A DNA stretch of 64,000 nucleotides, from NCBI RefSeq assembly GCF_004342425.1, contig NZ_SLWQ01000002.1:62001-126000 (forward strand), written 5' to 3'. Positions 1 through 9,855 of the stretch are shown here, piece after piece (within the stretch, counting starts at the first letter, position 1; each line of letters starts with the position of its first letter). The position numbers and the translations under genes were made by a program. Under the pieces are notes generated by a model, which was given only the letters and a program-made list of their open reading frames with translations, did not search any database and was not told the origin of the DNA. The stretch comes from Dokdonella fugitiva. Its GTDB lineage: Bacteria > Pseudomonadota > Gammaproteobacteria > Xanthomonadales > Rhodanobacteraceae.

Positions 1-50
1 AGGAAGAACACGAACAGGACGAGGGCGATCACGTGCAGGTTGCGTTTCAT
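1..50 (-). CDS. N-terminal fragment of a membrane or exported protein
   Basis: The minus strand has an ATG at 50 that opens a reading frame running off the window. The 16 visible residues (MKRNLHVIALVLFVFF) are a basic start followed by a hydrophobic stretch, as in a signal peptide or signal anchor. Nothing more of the gene is visible, so no function can be given. It lies upstream of sufT's 3' end only by position; its own downstream part is outside the window. Confidence 0.5.
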   Translation of the reverse strand, partial: MKRNLHVIALVLFVFF

Positions 51-126
51 CGCGGGCGCGCCGGTCAGGGGACGCCCCATCCTAAAACGAAACGCACGAC
101 GGCGCGCAAGCGCGCCGCCTGCCGCC

Positions 127-681
127 CTAGAGCATGCCGGTTTCGAGGCGCGCCGCCTCGGACATCATCGATTGCGTCCAAGGCGGATCGAACACGAGGT
201 CGACGTCGGCCTCCGCGATGGTGGGAATCATTTCGAGCTTGGTGCGCACGTCGTCGACGAGGATCTCGCCCATGCCGCAGCCGGGCGCGGTGAGCGTCAT
301 GCGCACGCTGACCTTGCGCCGCCCGTCGTCGAGGCGTTCGAGGTCGCAGTCGTAGACGAGGCCGAGCTCGACGATGTTGATCGGTATTTCCGGGTCGAAA
401 CAGGTGCGCAGCTGCTGCCAGACGAGCTTCTCGACCTCGGCGTCGTCGGCGCCTTCGGCGAGTTCCAGCGCGGCCGGCGCCTCCTTGCCGAGCGCGTCCG
501 CATCCGCGCCGCGGATGCGGAACAGGTTGCCGTCGACGTACACGGTGAAACTGCCACCGAGCGCCTGCGTGATGTAACCGACCTGCCCGGCGGGCAACGT
601 CACCTCGTCGCCCTGCGGCACCATCACGGCGGCGCAGTCGCGCTCGAAACGAACCGGTTCGGAAGTCTGGCTGTAACCCAT
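127..681 (-). CDS. sufT: SufT family Fe-S assembly/maturation protein
   Basis: A 184-residue protein. The C-terminal half is a MIP18/DUF59 domain (about residues 80-175) with the features DPEIPINIVELGLVYD, TLTAPGCGMG and FDPPW. The N-terminal half carries the extra SufT region (PAGQVGYITQALGGSFTVYV). SufT proteins act in the cytosol in maturation of iron-sulfur proteins. The ATG at 681 is chosen because the homologous part begins directly after it; an upstream in-frame extension to 777 overlaps the neighbouring non-coding region and looks spurious. No other suf genes are nearby, as is common for stand-alone sufT. Family assignment is strong; the client protein is unknown. Confidence 0.87.
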   Translation of the reverse strand: MGYSQTSEPVRFERDCAAVMVPQGDEVTLPAGQVGYITQALGGSFTVYVDGNLFRIRGADADALGKEAPAALELAEGADDAEVEKLVWQQLRTCFDPEIPINIVELGLVYDCDLERLDDGRRKVSVRMTLTAPGCGMGEILVDDVRTKLEMIPTIAEADVDLVFDPPWTQSMMSEAARLETGML

Positions 682-786
682 TGCGGCGGATCGGTGGCCC
701 TGGCGGAACTGCACATTATGCCGTCTCGGGGGCGGCCTCGTGCGTTGCGATATCGGGGCTGCGATCCGTGCGTTCAACCGCCGGCC

Positions 787-2235
787 TCAGCGCGACGGGG
801 CGAGGCCGGTCTCCTGCAGGCATTTGCCGAACAGCTTCATCGCGGCCTCGATGTCGGCCGGCGGCAGGCCGGCGTAGCCGAGCACGAGGCCCGGGCGCGG
901 CGGCTGCTTGAGGCAGTACGGCGTGATCGTGTAGAGGCCGAGGCCGCGCGTGCGCGCGTGCGCGACGAGGCGCTCGCAGTCGGCGTGGCTCGCGCGCGTG
1001 AGCCACGCGGTGAGGTGCATGCCAGCATTGGAATCGACCACTTCGACCGCGTCGCCGGCATGGCGACGCAGGCCGCTCAGCATCGCGCTGCGGCGCGCGC
1101 GCAGCGCGACCGCGGCGCGACGCAGGTGCCGCTCGAAGCCGCCGTCGGCCATGAAGCGGGCCAGCGTCGCCTGTTCGAGCGCGTTGCAGCCGCGATCCTC
1201 GAGCCACTTCGTCGCCGAGAACGCTTCGCGCAGCGACGCGGGCACCACCATGTAACCGAGGCGCAGCGCCGGGAACAGCGCCTTGGAGAAGCTGCCGATG
1301 TAGATCACGCGGCCGTCGCGGTCGAGCGATTTCAGCGCCGCGAGCGGGCGCCCGCCGTAGCGGAACTCGCCGTCGTAGTCGTCCTCGATGAGCCAGGCAT
1401 GGCGCTCGGTCGCCCAGTCGAGCAGGTCGACGCGACGCGACAGCGGCAGCAGCGCGCCGGTCGGGAACTGGTGCGAAGGCGTCACCACCGCGAGTCGCGC
1501 GCTCGACGGCAATGCAGCCGGCACGAGACCCTCGTTGTCGACGCGGCAACCACGTGCATGCGCACCGAACGCGGCGAACACCTGGCGCGCACCGCGATAG
1601 TGCGGATCCTCGAGCACGACCGTGTCGCCGGCTTCGAGCAGCACGCGCGCGGCGAGCGCGAAGGCCTGCTGCGTGCCGGACACGATGACGACGTCCTCCG
1701 GCGCGGCGGGCACGCCGCGGCGTCGCGCGAGGTAATCGCAGATCTGTTCGCGCAAGGCGAGCAGTCCCTGCGCATCCGGATAGTCGAACTCGACGTGCTC
1801 CGCCGCGCGGCTCACTTCGCGGCGCCAGACGCTGCCGAGCAACGGATTGGCCAGCGGCAGGCCGTACTGCAGGTCGTAGCGCAGGTCGCTGTGCTGGTGG
1901 CCGGGGATGCGCCGGCCGTCGGTGTTGGCGAGCGCGCGCCGCGCGAAGCTCGACAGCGGCGCGACGAGCGTATTCGCGCTGCGCTTCTGCGGGGTCGCAC
2001 TGCCGACATTGGCGACGAAGCTGCCGGAGCCGACGCGACCGAGCAGGAAGCCTTCCGCCTGCAGCTGTTCGTAGGCGGCGAGCACGGTGTTGCGCGAGAC
2101 GTCCAGTTCGCGCGCGAGCGCGCGGCTCGCCGGCAGGCGCGCCCCGGCGGCGAAGCGGCCGTCGAGGATCGCGCTCTTGAGTGCGCGGATGAGCTGCGCG
2201 TAGCGCGCGCCCTGGCCGTCGAGGTCGAGGTACAC
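787..2235 (-). CDS. MocR/PdxR-type transcriptional regulator (GntR-HTH fused to aminotransferase-like domain)
   Basis: About 482 residues. Residues 1-75 form a GntR winged helix (AGARLPASRALARELDVSRN), followed by a fold-type I PLP aminotransferase-like domain. That domain includes the region around YIGSFSKALFPALRLGY, where the lysine that would bind PLP sits. The start is taken as GTG at 2235, because GGAG lies 6 bases upstream and the LDLDGQGARYAQL segment is the usual beginning of this family; the longer frame to 2526 runs into the divergent gene. MocR proteins are transcriptional regulators that often respond to PLP or amino compounds. It faces a flavin/PNPOx-like gene across a 161-base spacer and probably regulates it (inference). 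Confidence 0.88.
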   Translation of the reverse strand: MYLDLDGQGARYAQLIRALKSAILDGRFAAGARLPASRALARELDVSRNTVLAAYEQLQAEGFLLGRVGSGSFVANVGSATPQKRSANTLVAPLSSFARRALANTDGRRIPGHQHSDLRYDLQYGLPLANPLLGSVWRREVSRAAEHVEFDYPDAQGLLALREQICDYLARRRGVPAAPEDVVIVSGTQQAFALAARVLLEAGDTVVLEDPHYRGARQVFAAFGAHARGCRVDNEGLVPAALPSSARLAVVTPSHQFPTGALLPLSRRVDLLDWATERHAWLIEDDYDGEFRYGGRPLAALKSLDRDGRVIYIGSFSKALFPALRLGYMVVPASLREAFSATKWLEDRGCNALEQATLARFMADGGFERHLRRAAVALRARRSAMLSGLRRHAGDAVEVVDSNAGMHLTAWLTRASHADCERLVAHARTRGLGLYTITPYCLKQPPRPGLVLGYAGLPPADIEAAMKLFGKCLQETGLAPSR

Positions 2236-2263
2236 GATTGGCTCCGTTGATATCCGCGATTCC

Positions 2264-2306
2264 GGTACTGGAGGGTACCAATATCCAAGCCTAATGTTGA
2301 GTACCA
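2264..2306. promoter_or_regulatory. Candidate MocR operator: repeated GGTAC boxes
   Basis: In the spacer between the divergent mocR-like and PNPOx-like genes, GGTAC occurs at 2264-2268 and again at 2274-2278, exactly one helical turn apart. GTACCA follows at 2301-2306. Directly repeated short boxes between a MocR gene and its divergent target are typical of how such regulators bind. Assignment as an operator is inferred from position only. Confidence 0.45.
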
Positions 2307-2396
2307 CGATGCGGCGGATGCGGACGGACGGGCAGCCCGCGCGCATCCCGCGACACCGCGAGCGCGCCGCGCTCGCGCAACCCTGACGGAGGATCG

Positions 2397-3074
2397 ATGG
2401 ACGTCCAGAGCGAAACCGTGCCGCGCGATGCGCGCCACCGCGTCGAGCGCACCAGGGCGCGCGCGCGCTACGACCGCGACACGGTTCACGCGATCCTCGA
2501 CGCGGGCATGCTCGCGCACGTCGCATTCAGCGTCGGTGGCCAGCCGTTCGTGATCCCGATGCTCTATGCGCGCGACGGCAAGACGATCGTGCTGCACGGC
2601 TCGATCGCGAGCCGGCTCATGGACGAACTCGCCGACGGCGTGCCCGCCTGCATCGGCGTGACCCATCTCGACGGGCTCGTGCTCGCGCGCTCGCACTTCG
2701 ACCATTCGGTCAACTACCGTTCGGTGGTCGTGTTCGGGCGCGCGCGCGCGGTGCTCGACGCGGACGAGAAGGCATCCGCGTTGTCGCGATTCGTCGACGC
2801 GCTGATCCCCGGGCGCGCGGCGGAGTCGCGCGCGGCCGACCGCACCGAACTCGCGGCGACGCAGGTGTTGCGGCTGGCGATCGAGGATGCGAGCGCGAAG
2901 ATCCGCAGCGGCGGCGTGAAGGACAACCCGGCCGACCTCGCCCTGCCCTACTGGGCCGGTGTCGTGCCGATGCGCACGCGGTACGCCATGCCGCAGCCGG
3001 AAGCCGACCTCGCCGATGCCGCCCTGCCCGCGTCGGTACGCCGGCTGCTCGCCGCCGACGAGGCCGCGGCATGA
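2397..3074 (+). CDS. Pyridoxamine 5'-phosphate oxidase-like flavin-binding protein
   Basis: A 225-residue protein of the split-barrel FMN-binding (PNPOx-like / NimA-like) family. It has the N-terminal strand pattern AHVAFSVGGQPFVIPMLYARDGKTIVLHGS and the later NYRSVVVFGRARAV. The ATG is preceded by GGAGG at good distance. These proteins bind flavin or haem and are often uncharacterised small-molecule reductases; real PNPOx activity is not implied. It overlaps the following GNAT gene by four bases, so the two are translationally coupled. The divergent MocR regulator suggests control by an amino or pyridoxal-type ligand (inference). Confidence 0.82.
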   Translation: MDVQSETVPRDARHRVERTRARARYDRDTVHAILDAGMLAHVAFSVGGQPFVIPMLYARDGKTIVLHGSIASRLMDELADGVPACIGVTHLDGLVLARSHFDHSVNYRSVVVFGRARAVLDADEKASALSRFVDALIPGRAAESRAADRTELAATQVLRLAIEDASAKIRSGGVKDNPADLALPYWAGVVPMRTRYAMPQPEADLADAALPASVRRLLAADEAAA

Positions 3075-3478
3075 TCATCTATCGCGACGATGTGCGACTC
3101 CCGCTCGAACAGGCGCGCGATCTGTACCGCGCATCGACCCTCGGCGAACGCCGGCCGATCGACGACGATGCGCGCTTCGCGGCGATGCTCGCCCACGCGA
3201 ACCTCACGATCACCGCGTGGGACGGCGACCTGCCCGTCGGCATCTCGCGTTGCGTGACCGACTTCGCCTGGACCACGTATCTCGCCGACCTCGCGGTGCG
3301 CGTCTCGCACCAGCGCCAGGGCATCGGCAAGGAACTCATGCGCCGGACGCAGGCGGCCGCGCCGCAGGCGAAGCTGCTGCTGCTCGCCGCGCCGGCTGCC
3401 GAGCGCTACTACCCGCACGTCGGCTTCAGCCATTTCCCGCAGGCGTGGATGCTGCGCGAAAACGAGTCCATCCCGTAG
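3071..3478 (+). CDS. GNAT family N-acetyltransferase
   Basis: 135 residues with the GNAT acetyl-CoA-binding motif A region, LAVRVSHQRQGIGKELM (Q/R-x-x-G-x-G/A signature). The rest is short but typical of small GNATs, ending ERYYPHVGFSHF. Its ATG overlaps the stop of the flavin-binding gene (ATGA), giving a two-gene operon. The acceptor substrate cannot be read from the sequence; an amine would fit the MocR context, but that is a guess. Confidence 0.82.
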   Translation: MIIYRDDVRLPLEQARDLYRASTLGERRPIDDDARFAAMLAHANLTITAWDGDLPVGISRCVTDFAWTTYLADLAVRVSHQRQGIGKELMRRTQAAAPQAKLLLLAAPAAERYYPHVGFSHFPQAWMLRENESIP

Positions 3479-3480
3479 GG

Positions 3481-3628
3481 CAGGTCGAGCGAGAAGCGCG
3501 AGTCCCGCCAGTTGCGACGACCTCACGTCGTGGGCGAACGGCGGCCCGCGCTTCGCGCGCACCGCCTCGCGGCGTACGTGCAGGTCGACGCGCAAGGGCG
3601 GGTCGAGCGCGCATCGCGTGTCCCGCCA
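3481..3628. repeat. Imperfect 30-bp direct repeat in an intergenic stretch
   Basis: The 241 bases between the GNAT gene and the next gene contain no convincing ORF. Two copies of a 30-base unit lie at 3481-3510 and 3599-3628, agreeing at 25 of 30 positions; shared parts are GGTCGAGCG and TCCCGCCA. Meaning unknown; it may be a degenerate intergenic repeat family. Confidence 0.4.
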
Positions 3629-3719
3629 CGCAGCCTTCGACGCCACGTCGAGTCCCGAACCACCGCGCAGTCGTCCCGAGCGGCTATCATCGCCGATTCC
3701 GCCCTCGTGCCGAACCCGC

Positions 3720-4148
3720 ATGCCCGCCGAGCCGTCCCCCGCTTCCCGCCCGCGCGCAATCGGCATCGCGACCGCGATCATGTGCGCGCTCGCGGGCGGC
3801 GCGCTGTGGTGCCTGCTCTCGCTGTACAGCCGCGGCGATCTTGCCGGCCTGGCCTTCCTCGTCGCGCTGCCGGTCACATGGACGCTGCGCCGGCACGGCT
3901 ACGCCGGACGCTGGTCGGGTGCACTCGTCGCCGCCGCGTGCGTCGCGCTTGCTGCGTTCTACTCGTTCTACCTGCAGGCGGTCGCACGGATCGCGGGCAT
4001 GCTCGGCCTGCCGATGCGCGAGACGCTGCTGCGCATGGAACCCGGCATGGCGATCGACATCGCGCGCGCGAACACCGGCACGACCAGCATCGCGATCGTC
4101 GTGGCCGCGATCGTGTTCGCCGGCGCGTTCGTCAAGCGTCGCGCTTGA
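3720..4148 (+). CDS. Small integral membrane protein of unknown function
   Basis: 142 residues from the ATG at 3720. Four hydrophobic segments are visible: about residues 14-36 (IGIATAIMCALAGGALWCLL), 38-53 (LAGLAFLVALPVTW), 61-83 (SGALVAAACVALAAFYSFYL) and 119-136 (TSIAIVVAAIVFAGAFV). The protein ends in a basic KRRA tail. No enzymatic motif is visible and I do not recognise a named family. The longer frame back to 3618 lacks hydrophobicity and is likely non-coding. It stands alone, converging on the FrnE-like gene. Confidence 0.65.
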   Translation: MPAEPSPASRPRAIGIATAIMCALAGGALWCLLSLYSRGDLAGLAFLVALPVTWTLRRHGYAGRWSGALVAAACVALAAFYSFYLQAVARIAGMLGLPMRETLLRMEPGMAIDIARANTGTTSIAIVVAAIVFAGAFVKRRA

Positions 4149-4166
4149 CGCGACGAGTCGCATCGT

Positions 4167-4823
4167 TCAGCGCACGTCACCCGCCGCGACGCGTCGCAGC
4201 GCCTGCTCGAACACCGCGACCGGCTGGCCGCCGGACACCAGGTGGCGCTCGTTGAGGATCACCGCGGGCACGCCATGGATGCCGCGGTCGGTGAAGTACC
4301 GCTCCTGCGCGCGCACCGCGTCGGCGAACTCGTCCGAGGCGAGCACGGCGCGCGCACGCGCGCCGTCGAGTCCCGCCGCTGCGGCGATCGCGACGAGCAC
4401 GTCGTGATCGGACACGTCGCGCGCGTCGCCGTGGTAGGCCTGCAGCAACGCGTGCTTGAGCGCGCGCTGCCCGGCCGCGCCGAGCGTGCCTGCCCAGTGC
4501 AGCAGGCGATGCGCGTCGAAGGTGTTGTAGATGCGTCCGCGCTCGCCGAACGTGAAACCGACGTCGGCACCGCGCGCGCGGATCGTGGCGCGGTTGCGCT
4601 CGAGCTGCTCACGCGTGAGCCCGTACTTGGCGACGAGGTGCGACGTCGCATCCTCGCCTTCGGCGGGCATGGCCGGGTTGAGCTCGAACGGCTGGAAGTG
4701 CAGCTCGACCTCGACTTCGCCATCGAGGCGCTCGAGCGCGCGTTCCAGCGAATTGAGGCCGACCGCGCACCATGGACAGACGACGTCGGAAACGAAATCG
4801 ATGCGGATCGGTTGCTTGGCCAT
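4167..4823 (-). CDS. DsbA family oxidoreductase, FrnE-like
   Basis: 218 residues with a thioredoxin-fold start (IRIDFVSDVVCPWCAVG) whose CPWC is the redox-active CxxC. An inserted helical domain (FELNPAMPAEGEDATSHLVAKYG) and the C-terminal cis-Pro region (IHGVPAVILNERHLVSGGQP) complete the DsbA/2-hydroxychromene-2-carboxylate isomerase-like FrnE fold. No signal peptide is present, so it acts in the cytosol, unlike true DsbA. The start at 4823 is used because the fold begins directly there; a longer form to 4856 adds an unrelated tail. Probable thiol-disulfide oxidoreductase linked to stress; partner unknown. Confidence 0.85.
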   Translation of the reverse strand: MAKQPIRIDFVSDVVCPWCAVGLNSLERALERLDGEVEVELHFQPFELNPAMPAEGEDATSHLVAKYGLTREQLERNRATIRARGADVGFTFGERGRIYNTFDAHRLLHWAGTLGAAGQRALKHALLQAYHGDARDVSDHDVLVAIAAAAGLDGARARAVLASDEFADAVRAQERYFTDRGIHGVPAVILNERHLVSGGQPVAVFEQALRRVAAGDVR

Positions 4824-4911
4824 CGGGGAGATCCTGCGCACGGCGATCACGTGCAAATGCGGGCGCCCCCGAGCCGATCAAGTCGCTGCCCCCGCGCGAG
4901 CCGCGATCCCG

Positions 4912-6561
4912 TCACGCCGCGATCGTGTGGTCGACCAGTTGCTGCGCTTCGGCGAGGATTTCGCCGAGATGGGCCGCATCGCGGAAGCTTTCGCCGTATA
5001 TCTTGTAGATGTCCTCGGTGCCCGATGGGCGCGCGGCGAACCAGCCGTGCTCGGCGATCACCTTGATGCCGCCGATCGGCGCGTCGTTGCCGGGCGCGTG
5101 GTCGAGCACGGCGACGATGCGCGAGCCAGCGAGCGTGCCGGCCGTGACCTCGGCGGGCGCGAGTTTCGCCAGACGCGCCTTCTGCTCCTTCGTCGCCGGC
5201 GCATCGACGCGGTCGGTGTACACGGCACCGAGTTCCTGCTCGAGACGCGCGTAGCATTGCCCGGGATCGCGCCCCTCGCGCGCGGTGATCTCGGCCGACA
5301 GCAACGCCGGCGCGATGCCGTCCTTGTCGGTGCTCCAGGCGCCACCGTCGCGGCGCAGGAACGATGCGCCCGCGCTCTCCTCGCCGCCGAAGCCGAGCGA
5401 ACCGTCGCACAGGCCGTCGACGAACCATTTGAAGCCGACCGGCACTTCGTGCAGGCGCCGGCCGAGGCGCGTGGCGATGCGGTCGATCATCGCGCTGCAG
5501 ACGATCGTCTTGCCGACCGCCGCGTCCGCGCGCCAGCCCTCGCGCGAGCGGAACAGGTAGTCGATCATGACCGCGAGGTAGTGGTTGGCCGGCATGAGGC
5601 CGACGCTGCGCGCGACGATGCCGTGGCGGTCATGGTCGGTGTCGCAGGCGAACGCGACATCGTAACGCTCGCGCAAGGCGAGCAGGCGCTGCATGGCCGG
5701 CGGCGACGACGGATCCATGCGCACGCGACCGTCCCAGTCGAGGCTCATGAACGCGAACGTCGGATCGACCTGCTCGCTGACGACGTCGAGCGCGATGCGC
5801 CAACGCTCGGCGATGCGCGGCCAGTAGTGCACGCCGGCGCCGCCGAGCGGGTCGACCGCGAGGCGCAGGTTCGCCGCGCGGATCTCGTCGAAGTCGATGA
5901 GCGCGCCGAGGCCGTCGACGTAGGCGCCGAGGAAATCGTGTTCGCGCGTCGTCGATGCGGCGCGCGCGCGCTCGATCGGCACGCGCTTCACGCCGCGCAA
6001 GCCCTCGGCGATCAGCGCGTTCGCGCGCTGCTGGATCGCGGCGGTCACGCCGGTATCCGCCGGGCCGCCGTTCGGCGGGTTGTACTTGAAGCCACCGTCT
6101 TCGGGAGGATTGTGCGACGGCGTGATGACGATGCCATCGGCGAGTCCGCTCGTGCGCCCGCGGTTCCAGGCGAGGATCGCGTGCGACAGCGCGGGCGTCG
6201 GCGTGTATTCGCCGCCCGCGGCGATGCGCACCTCGACGCCGTTGGCGGCGAGCACCTCGAGCGCGCTGTCCATCGCCGGCTTCGACAGCGCGTGCGTATC
6301 GATGCCGAGGAACAATGGACCACTGATGCCGGCCGTGGCACGGTGTTCGCAGATGGCCTGGGTGATCGCGAGCACGTGCGCTTCGTTGAAACTCGCCGCG
6401 AACGACGAACCGCGATGCCCCGAGGTGCCGAACGCGACGCGCTGCGCGGCGATCGACGGATCCGGGCGCTCGTCGTAGTAGGCGGCGACGAGGCGCTCGA
6501 CGTCGACCGGCGGCACCGACGTCGCAGGCTTGCCCGCGAGCGGGCTCCTCGCCGCGCTCAC
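4912..6561 (-). CDS. pgm: Phosphoglucomutase (alpha-D-glucose phosphate-specific)
   Basis: 549 residues, close to the 546 of E. coli Pgm. It interconverts glucose 1-phosphate and glucose 6-phosphate. The catalytic serine loop is [16 protein letters not shown], the metal-binding loop is [11 protein letters not shown], the sugar-binding loop is [12 protein letters not shown], and the phosphate loop is [13 protein letters not shown] near the C-terminus. It starts with GTG at 6561, overlapping the pgi stop as GTGA, so pgi and pgm form one translational unit. Together they link fructose 6-phosphate to glucose 1-phosphate for glycogen, trehalose or envelope sugar synthesis. Confidence 0.95.
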   Translation of the reverse strand: MSAARSPLAGKPATSVPPVDVERLVAAYYDERPDPSIAAQRVAFGTSGHRGSSFAASFNEAHVLAITQAICEHRATAGISGPLFLGIDTHALSKPAMDSALEVLAANGVEVRIAAGGEYTPTPALSHAILAWNRGRTSGLADGIVITPSHNPPEDGGFKYNPPNGGPADTGVTAAIQQRANALIAEGLRGVKRVPIERARAASTTREHDFLGAYVDGLGALIDFDEIRAANLRLAVDPLGGAGVHYWPRIAERWRIALDVVSEQVDPTFAFMSLDWDGRVRMDPSSPPAMQRLLALRERYDVAFACDTDHDRHGIVARSVGLMPANHYLAVMIDYLFRSREGWRADAAVGKTIVCSAMIDRIATRLGRRLHEVPVGFKWFVDGLCDGSLGFGGEESAGASFLRRDGGAWSTDKDGIAPALLSAEITAREGRDPGQCYARLEQELGAVYTDRVDAPATKEQKARLAKLAPAEVTAGTLAGSRIVAVLDHAPGNDAPIGGIKVIAEHGWFAARPSGTEDIYKIYGESFRDAAHLGEILAEAQQLVDHTIAA

Positions 6562-8210
6562 GGCGTGCTCCCGCGCAGCCTGCGGTAGCGCCTGATCAAT
6601 GCATTGGTCGAGCCGTCGTGGGCGAGCCGCGGCGTCTTCGGCGCAGCGAGTTCGGCGGCGATGCGCCTGGCGAGCACCTTGCCGAGTTCGACGCCCCACT
6701 GGTCGAACGAGTCGATGTCCCAGATCACCCCCTGCACGAACACGCTGTGCTCGTACAGCGCGACGAGCGCACCCAGCGTGCGGGGATCGAGACGGCGCGC
6801 GAGGATCGTGCTGCTCGATCGGTTGCCGTCGAAGGTCTTGTGCGGAACCAGCGCGGCGGGCACGCCTTCCGCGCGCAGTTCGGCGGCAGTCTTGCCGAAT
6901 GCGAGCGCTTCGCCCTGCGCGAACAGGTTCGCCATGAGCAGGTCGTGCTGGTCGCCGAGCGGATTGGCGGTCTCGCAGAAGCCGATGAAGTCGCAGGCGA
7001 CCGCGCGCGTGCCCTGGTGGATCAGTTGGTAGAACGAATGCTGCCCGTTGGTACCCGGCTCGCCCCAGACGATCGGGCAGGTGTCGACGCCGACGCGCGC
7101 ACCGGCACGCGTGACATGCTTGCCGTTGCTCTCCATGGCGAGCTGCTGCAGGTAGGCGGGAAAGCGCTTGAGGTACTGTTCGTACGGCAGCACCGCGACG
7201 CTTTCCACGCCGAGGAAGTTCGTGTTCCAGATGCCGAGCAGCGCATGCAGCACGGGCAGGTTGCGCTCGAACGGCGCCTTGCGGAAATGCTCGTCCATCG
7301 CGCGGAAGCCGGCGAGCAGCTCGCCGAAATGCGCCGGCCCGATCGCCAGCATCGTCGACAGGCCGATCGCCGAATCCATCGAGTAGCGGCCGCCGACCCA
7401 GTCCCAGAAGCCGAACATGTTGGCCGTGTCGATGCCGAACTTCGCGACCTCGGCCGCGTTGGTCGATACCGCGACGAAGTGCTTCGCGACCGCGGCTTCG
7501 TCGCCGAGCGCGTCGAGGCACCAGCGCCGCGCTGCGTGCGCGTTGGCGAGCGTCTCCTGGGTCGTGAACGTCTTCGAACAGACGACGAACAGCGTCTGCG
7601 CGGGATCGAGGTCGCGCGTCGCCTCGGCGAAGTCGGTGCCATCGACGTTGGAGACGAAGCGCAGGTCCAGCTCGCGATCGGCGTAGGCGCGCAGCGCCTC
7701 GTACGCCATCACCGGGCCGAGATCGGAACCACCGATGCCGATGTTGACGACGTGGCGGATGCGCCCGCCGCGATGGCCTTTCCACTCACCGCTGCGCACG
7801 CGCTCGCAGAACGCGGCCATGCGCGCGAGCACGCCGTGCACGTCGGCGACGACGTTGCGCCCGTCGACGACGATGCGCTCGCGCCTGGATGCACGCAGCG
7901 CGACATGCAACACGGCGCGATCCTCGGTCGTGTTGATGCGCTCGCCGCGGAACATCGCCTCGGCGCGCTCGCGCACGCCGCAGGCTTGCGCGAGGCGCAG
8001 CAGCAGCTTCAGTGCCTGCGCGTCGACGCGCTGCTTGGCGTAGTCGAAGTAGAGGCCTGCCGCCTCGAGCGCGAAGCGTTCGCCCCGCCCGGTGTCGGCG
8101 GCGAACAGTTCGCGCAGGTGGCGGCGGCGCATCGTCGCCGCGTGGCGCTGCAGGGCCTTCCATTCCGGCCGCGCGGTCAAACGCGGCGTCTTCATCGTGC
8201 GATACGCCAT
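6558..8210 (-). CDS. pgi: Glucose-6-phosphate isomerase
   Basis: 550 residues, matching the E. coli enzyme (549). It interconverts glucose 6-phosphate and fructose 6-phosphate in the cytosol. Family signatures are [31 protein letters not shown], the long active-site stretch [11 protein letters not shown], and the C-terminal [11 protein letters not shown] with its conserved lysine. Two in-frame ATGs (8210 and 8195) are possible; 8195 matches the usual N-terminus better, but only 8210 has an AGG at suitable distance. It overlaps pgm downstream. Confidence 0.95.
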   Translation of the reverse strand: MAYRTMKTPRLTARPEWKALQRHAATMRRRHLRELFAADTGRGERFALEAAGLYFDYAKQRVDAQALKLLLRLAQACGVRERAEAMFRGERINTTEDRAVLHVALRASRRERIVVDGRNVVADVHGVLARMAAFCERVRSGEWKGHRGGRIRHVVNIGIGGSDLGPVMAYEALRAYADRELDLRFVSNVDGTDFAEATRDLDPAQTLFVVCSKTFTTQETLANAHAARRWCLDALGDEAAVAKHFVAVSTNAAEVAKFGIDTANMFGFWDWVGGRYSMDSAIGLSTMLAIGPAHFGELLAGFRAMDEHFRKAPFERNLPVLHALLGIWNTNFLGVESVAVLPYEQYLKRFPAYLQQLAMESNGKHVTRAGARVGVDTCPIVWGEPGTNGQHSFYQLIHQGTRAVACDFIGFCETANPLGDQHDLLMANLFAQGEALAFGKTAAELRAEGVPAALVPHKTFDGNRSSSTILARRLDPRTLGALVALYEHSVFVQGVIWDIDSFDQWGVELGKVLARRIAAELAAPKTPRLAHDGSTNALIRRYRRLRGSTP

Positions 8211-8396
8211 CGCGTGAGCCTAGCAGAATGCGTCCATGAACCGGAGCGCAGGCGGTTCAACGTTCACCCCATGCGCTTCGCGTAGCCGTGCGTCACCGTG
8301 TAGTGCGGCCAAGGAAGGCCGCTTCCATGCCTTCACGGGCTCGTGCCATTCCGGGTTCAGGCAGTCGGACCGGCGGCGAAACACGACGTTTTCGCA

Positions 8397-9806
8397 CTAG
8401 TGGCTGCCGCCGCCCTCGACCGCCTTGAGCTCGGCGATGAGCTGGTTCGCTGCTTCCTTGCCGTCGGCGTAGAGCATGCGCGTGTTGTCGGCGTAGAACA
8501 ACGCGTTCTCGATGCCCGCGAAGCCGGTGCCCTTGCCGCGTTTGATCACGATCGTCTGCTTCGAGTCGACCACGTCGAGGATCGGCATGCCGTAGATGGG
8601 CGAGGACTTGTCCGTCTTCGCGGCCGGGTTCACCACGTCGTTCGCGCCGATCACGATCGCGACATCGCAGGTCTTGAACTCGGGATTGATGTCGTCCATG
8701 TCGGCGATCAGGTCGTACGGCACGCCCGCTTCGGCGAGCAGCACGTTCATGTGGCCGGGCATGCGGCCGGCCACCGGATGGATCGCGAACCTGACGTCCT
8801 TGCCGGCCTTGATCAACGCCTGCGAGAGTTCCCAGATCTTGTGCTGCGCCTGAGCGACGGCCATGCCGTAGCCGGGCACGATGATGACCTTCTCCGCCAT
8901 GTACAGCAGCGAGGCCGCGTCGGCCGCCTCGATCGGCTTCTGCGCACCGGCGATCGCCTCGCCGCTGCCGCCACCGCCGAAGTTCGAGAACAGCACGTTG
9001 CTGATCGGCCGGTTCATCGCCTTGGCCATCAGCTGGGTCAGGAACGTGCCCGCCGCACCGACCACCATGCCGGCGACGATGAGCGCCTCGATGCCCATCG
9101 CATAGCCTTCGAACGCGACCGCGAGGCCGGTGAACGCGTTGTAGAGCGAGATCACGACCGGCATGTCGGCGCCACCGATCGGCAGCGTCATGAGAACGCC
9201 GAACGCGAGCGCGAGCGCGAAGAACACGATCACGAGATTCGCGTCGAGCTTCCACGCGACCAGCGCGAGGCCGGCGAGCACGGCCGCGGCGAACACGATG
9301 AAGTTGAGCGCCTGCTGGCCGCCGAAGCGGAACACCTTGTCCATGCGCCCGTCGAGCTTGGCCCAGGCGATGATCGAACCGGTCATCGAGATCGAGCCGA
9401 TCAGGGCGCCGACGACCGCGAGCGCGAGCGTCGCGAGCGGCGGCACCGGCGCGCCGGGCTGCGAGAACTTGAGCAGCTCGCCCGCGCCGATCGCGGCGGC
9501 CGAGCCACCACCCATGCCGTTGAACAGCGCGACCATCTGCGGCATGTCGGTCATCGCGACCTTCTTGCCCCACAGCCAGGTCGGGATCACGCCGAGCGCG
9601 ATGCCGCCGACGATCCAGCCGACGTTGTGCACGCCGGTGATCGCGAACGTCGCGAGCGTCGCCAGACCCATGCCGATGCCGGCCCATTTGATGCCCGCGC
9701 GCGCCGTCACCGGCGAGGACATGCGCTTGATGCCGAGGATGAACAGCGCCGCGGCGAGCAGGTAGGACGCCTTGGCGAAGTAGACCAGCAGTGTCTGCGT
9801 ATCCAT
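8397..9806 (-). CDS. pntB: NAD(P) transhydrogenase subunit beta
   Basis: 469 residues. The N-terminal half is membrane-embedded, with repeated helices such as LATFAITGVHNVGWIVGGIALGVI. The C-terminal part is the NADP-binding domain III, with VPGYGMAVAQAQHKIW, HPVAGRMPGHMNVLLAEA and GANDVVNPAAK. The enzyme couples proton translocation to hydride transfer between NADH and NADP. The start at ATG 9806 has GGGAAG upstream. It is the last gene of pntAA-pntAB-pntB, 49 bases after pntAB. Confidence 0.95.
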   Translation of the reverse strand: MDTQTLLVYFAKASYLLAAALFILGIKRMSSPVTARAGIKWAGIGMGLATLATFAITGVHNVGWIVGGIALGVIPTWLWGKKVAMTDMPQMVALFNGMGGGSAAAIGAGELLKFSQPGAPVPPLATLALAVVGALIGSISMTGSIIAWAKLDGRMDKVFRFGGQQALNFIVFAAAVLAGLALVAWKLDANLVIVFFALALAFGVLMTLPIGGADMPVVISLYNAFTGLAVAFEGYAMGIEALIVAGMVVGAAGTFLTQLMAKAMNRPISNVLFSNFGGGGSGEAIAGAQKPIEAADAASLLYMAEKVIIVPGYGMAVAQAQHKIWELSQALIKAGKDVRFAIHPVAGRMPGHMNVLLAEAGVPYDLIADMDDINPEFKTCDVAIVIGANDVVNPAAKTDKSSPIYGMPILDVVDSKQTIVIKRGKGTGFAGIENALFYADNTRMLYADGKEAANQLIAELKAVEGGGSH

Positions 9807-9855
9807 CAATGCTTCCCGGACGTGCGGCGGCGGTGGGATCGGAATGTCGGCGACA

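Noticed and set aside
40-2250. Very long plus-strand ORF of 736 codons, and similar ones such as 43562-45508
   Set aside because: They are antisense to well-supported genes. In G/C-rich DNA the opposite strand lacks stop codons, and the translations are low-complexity Arg/Ala/His-rich.
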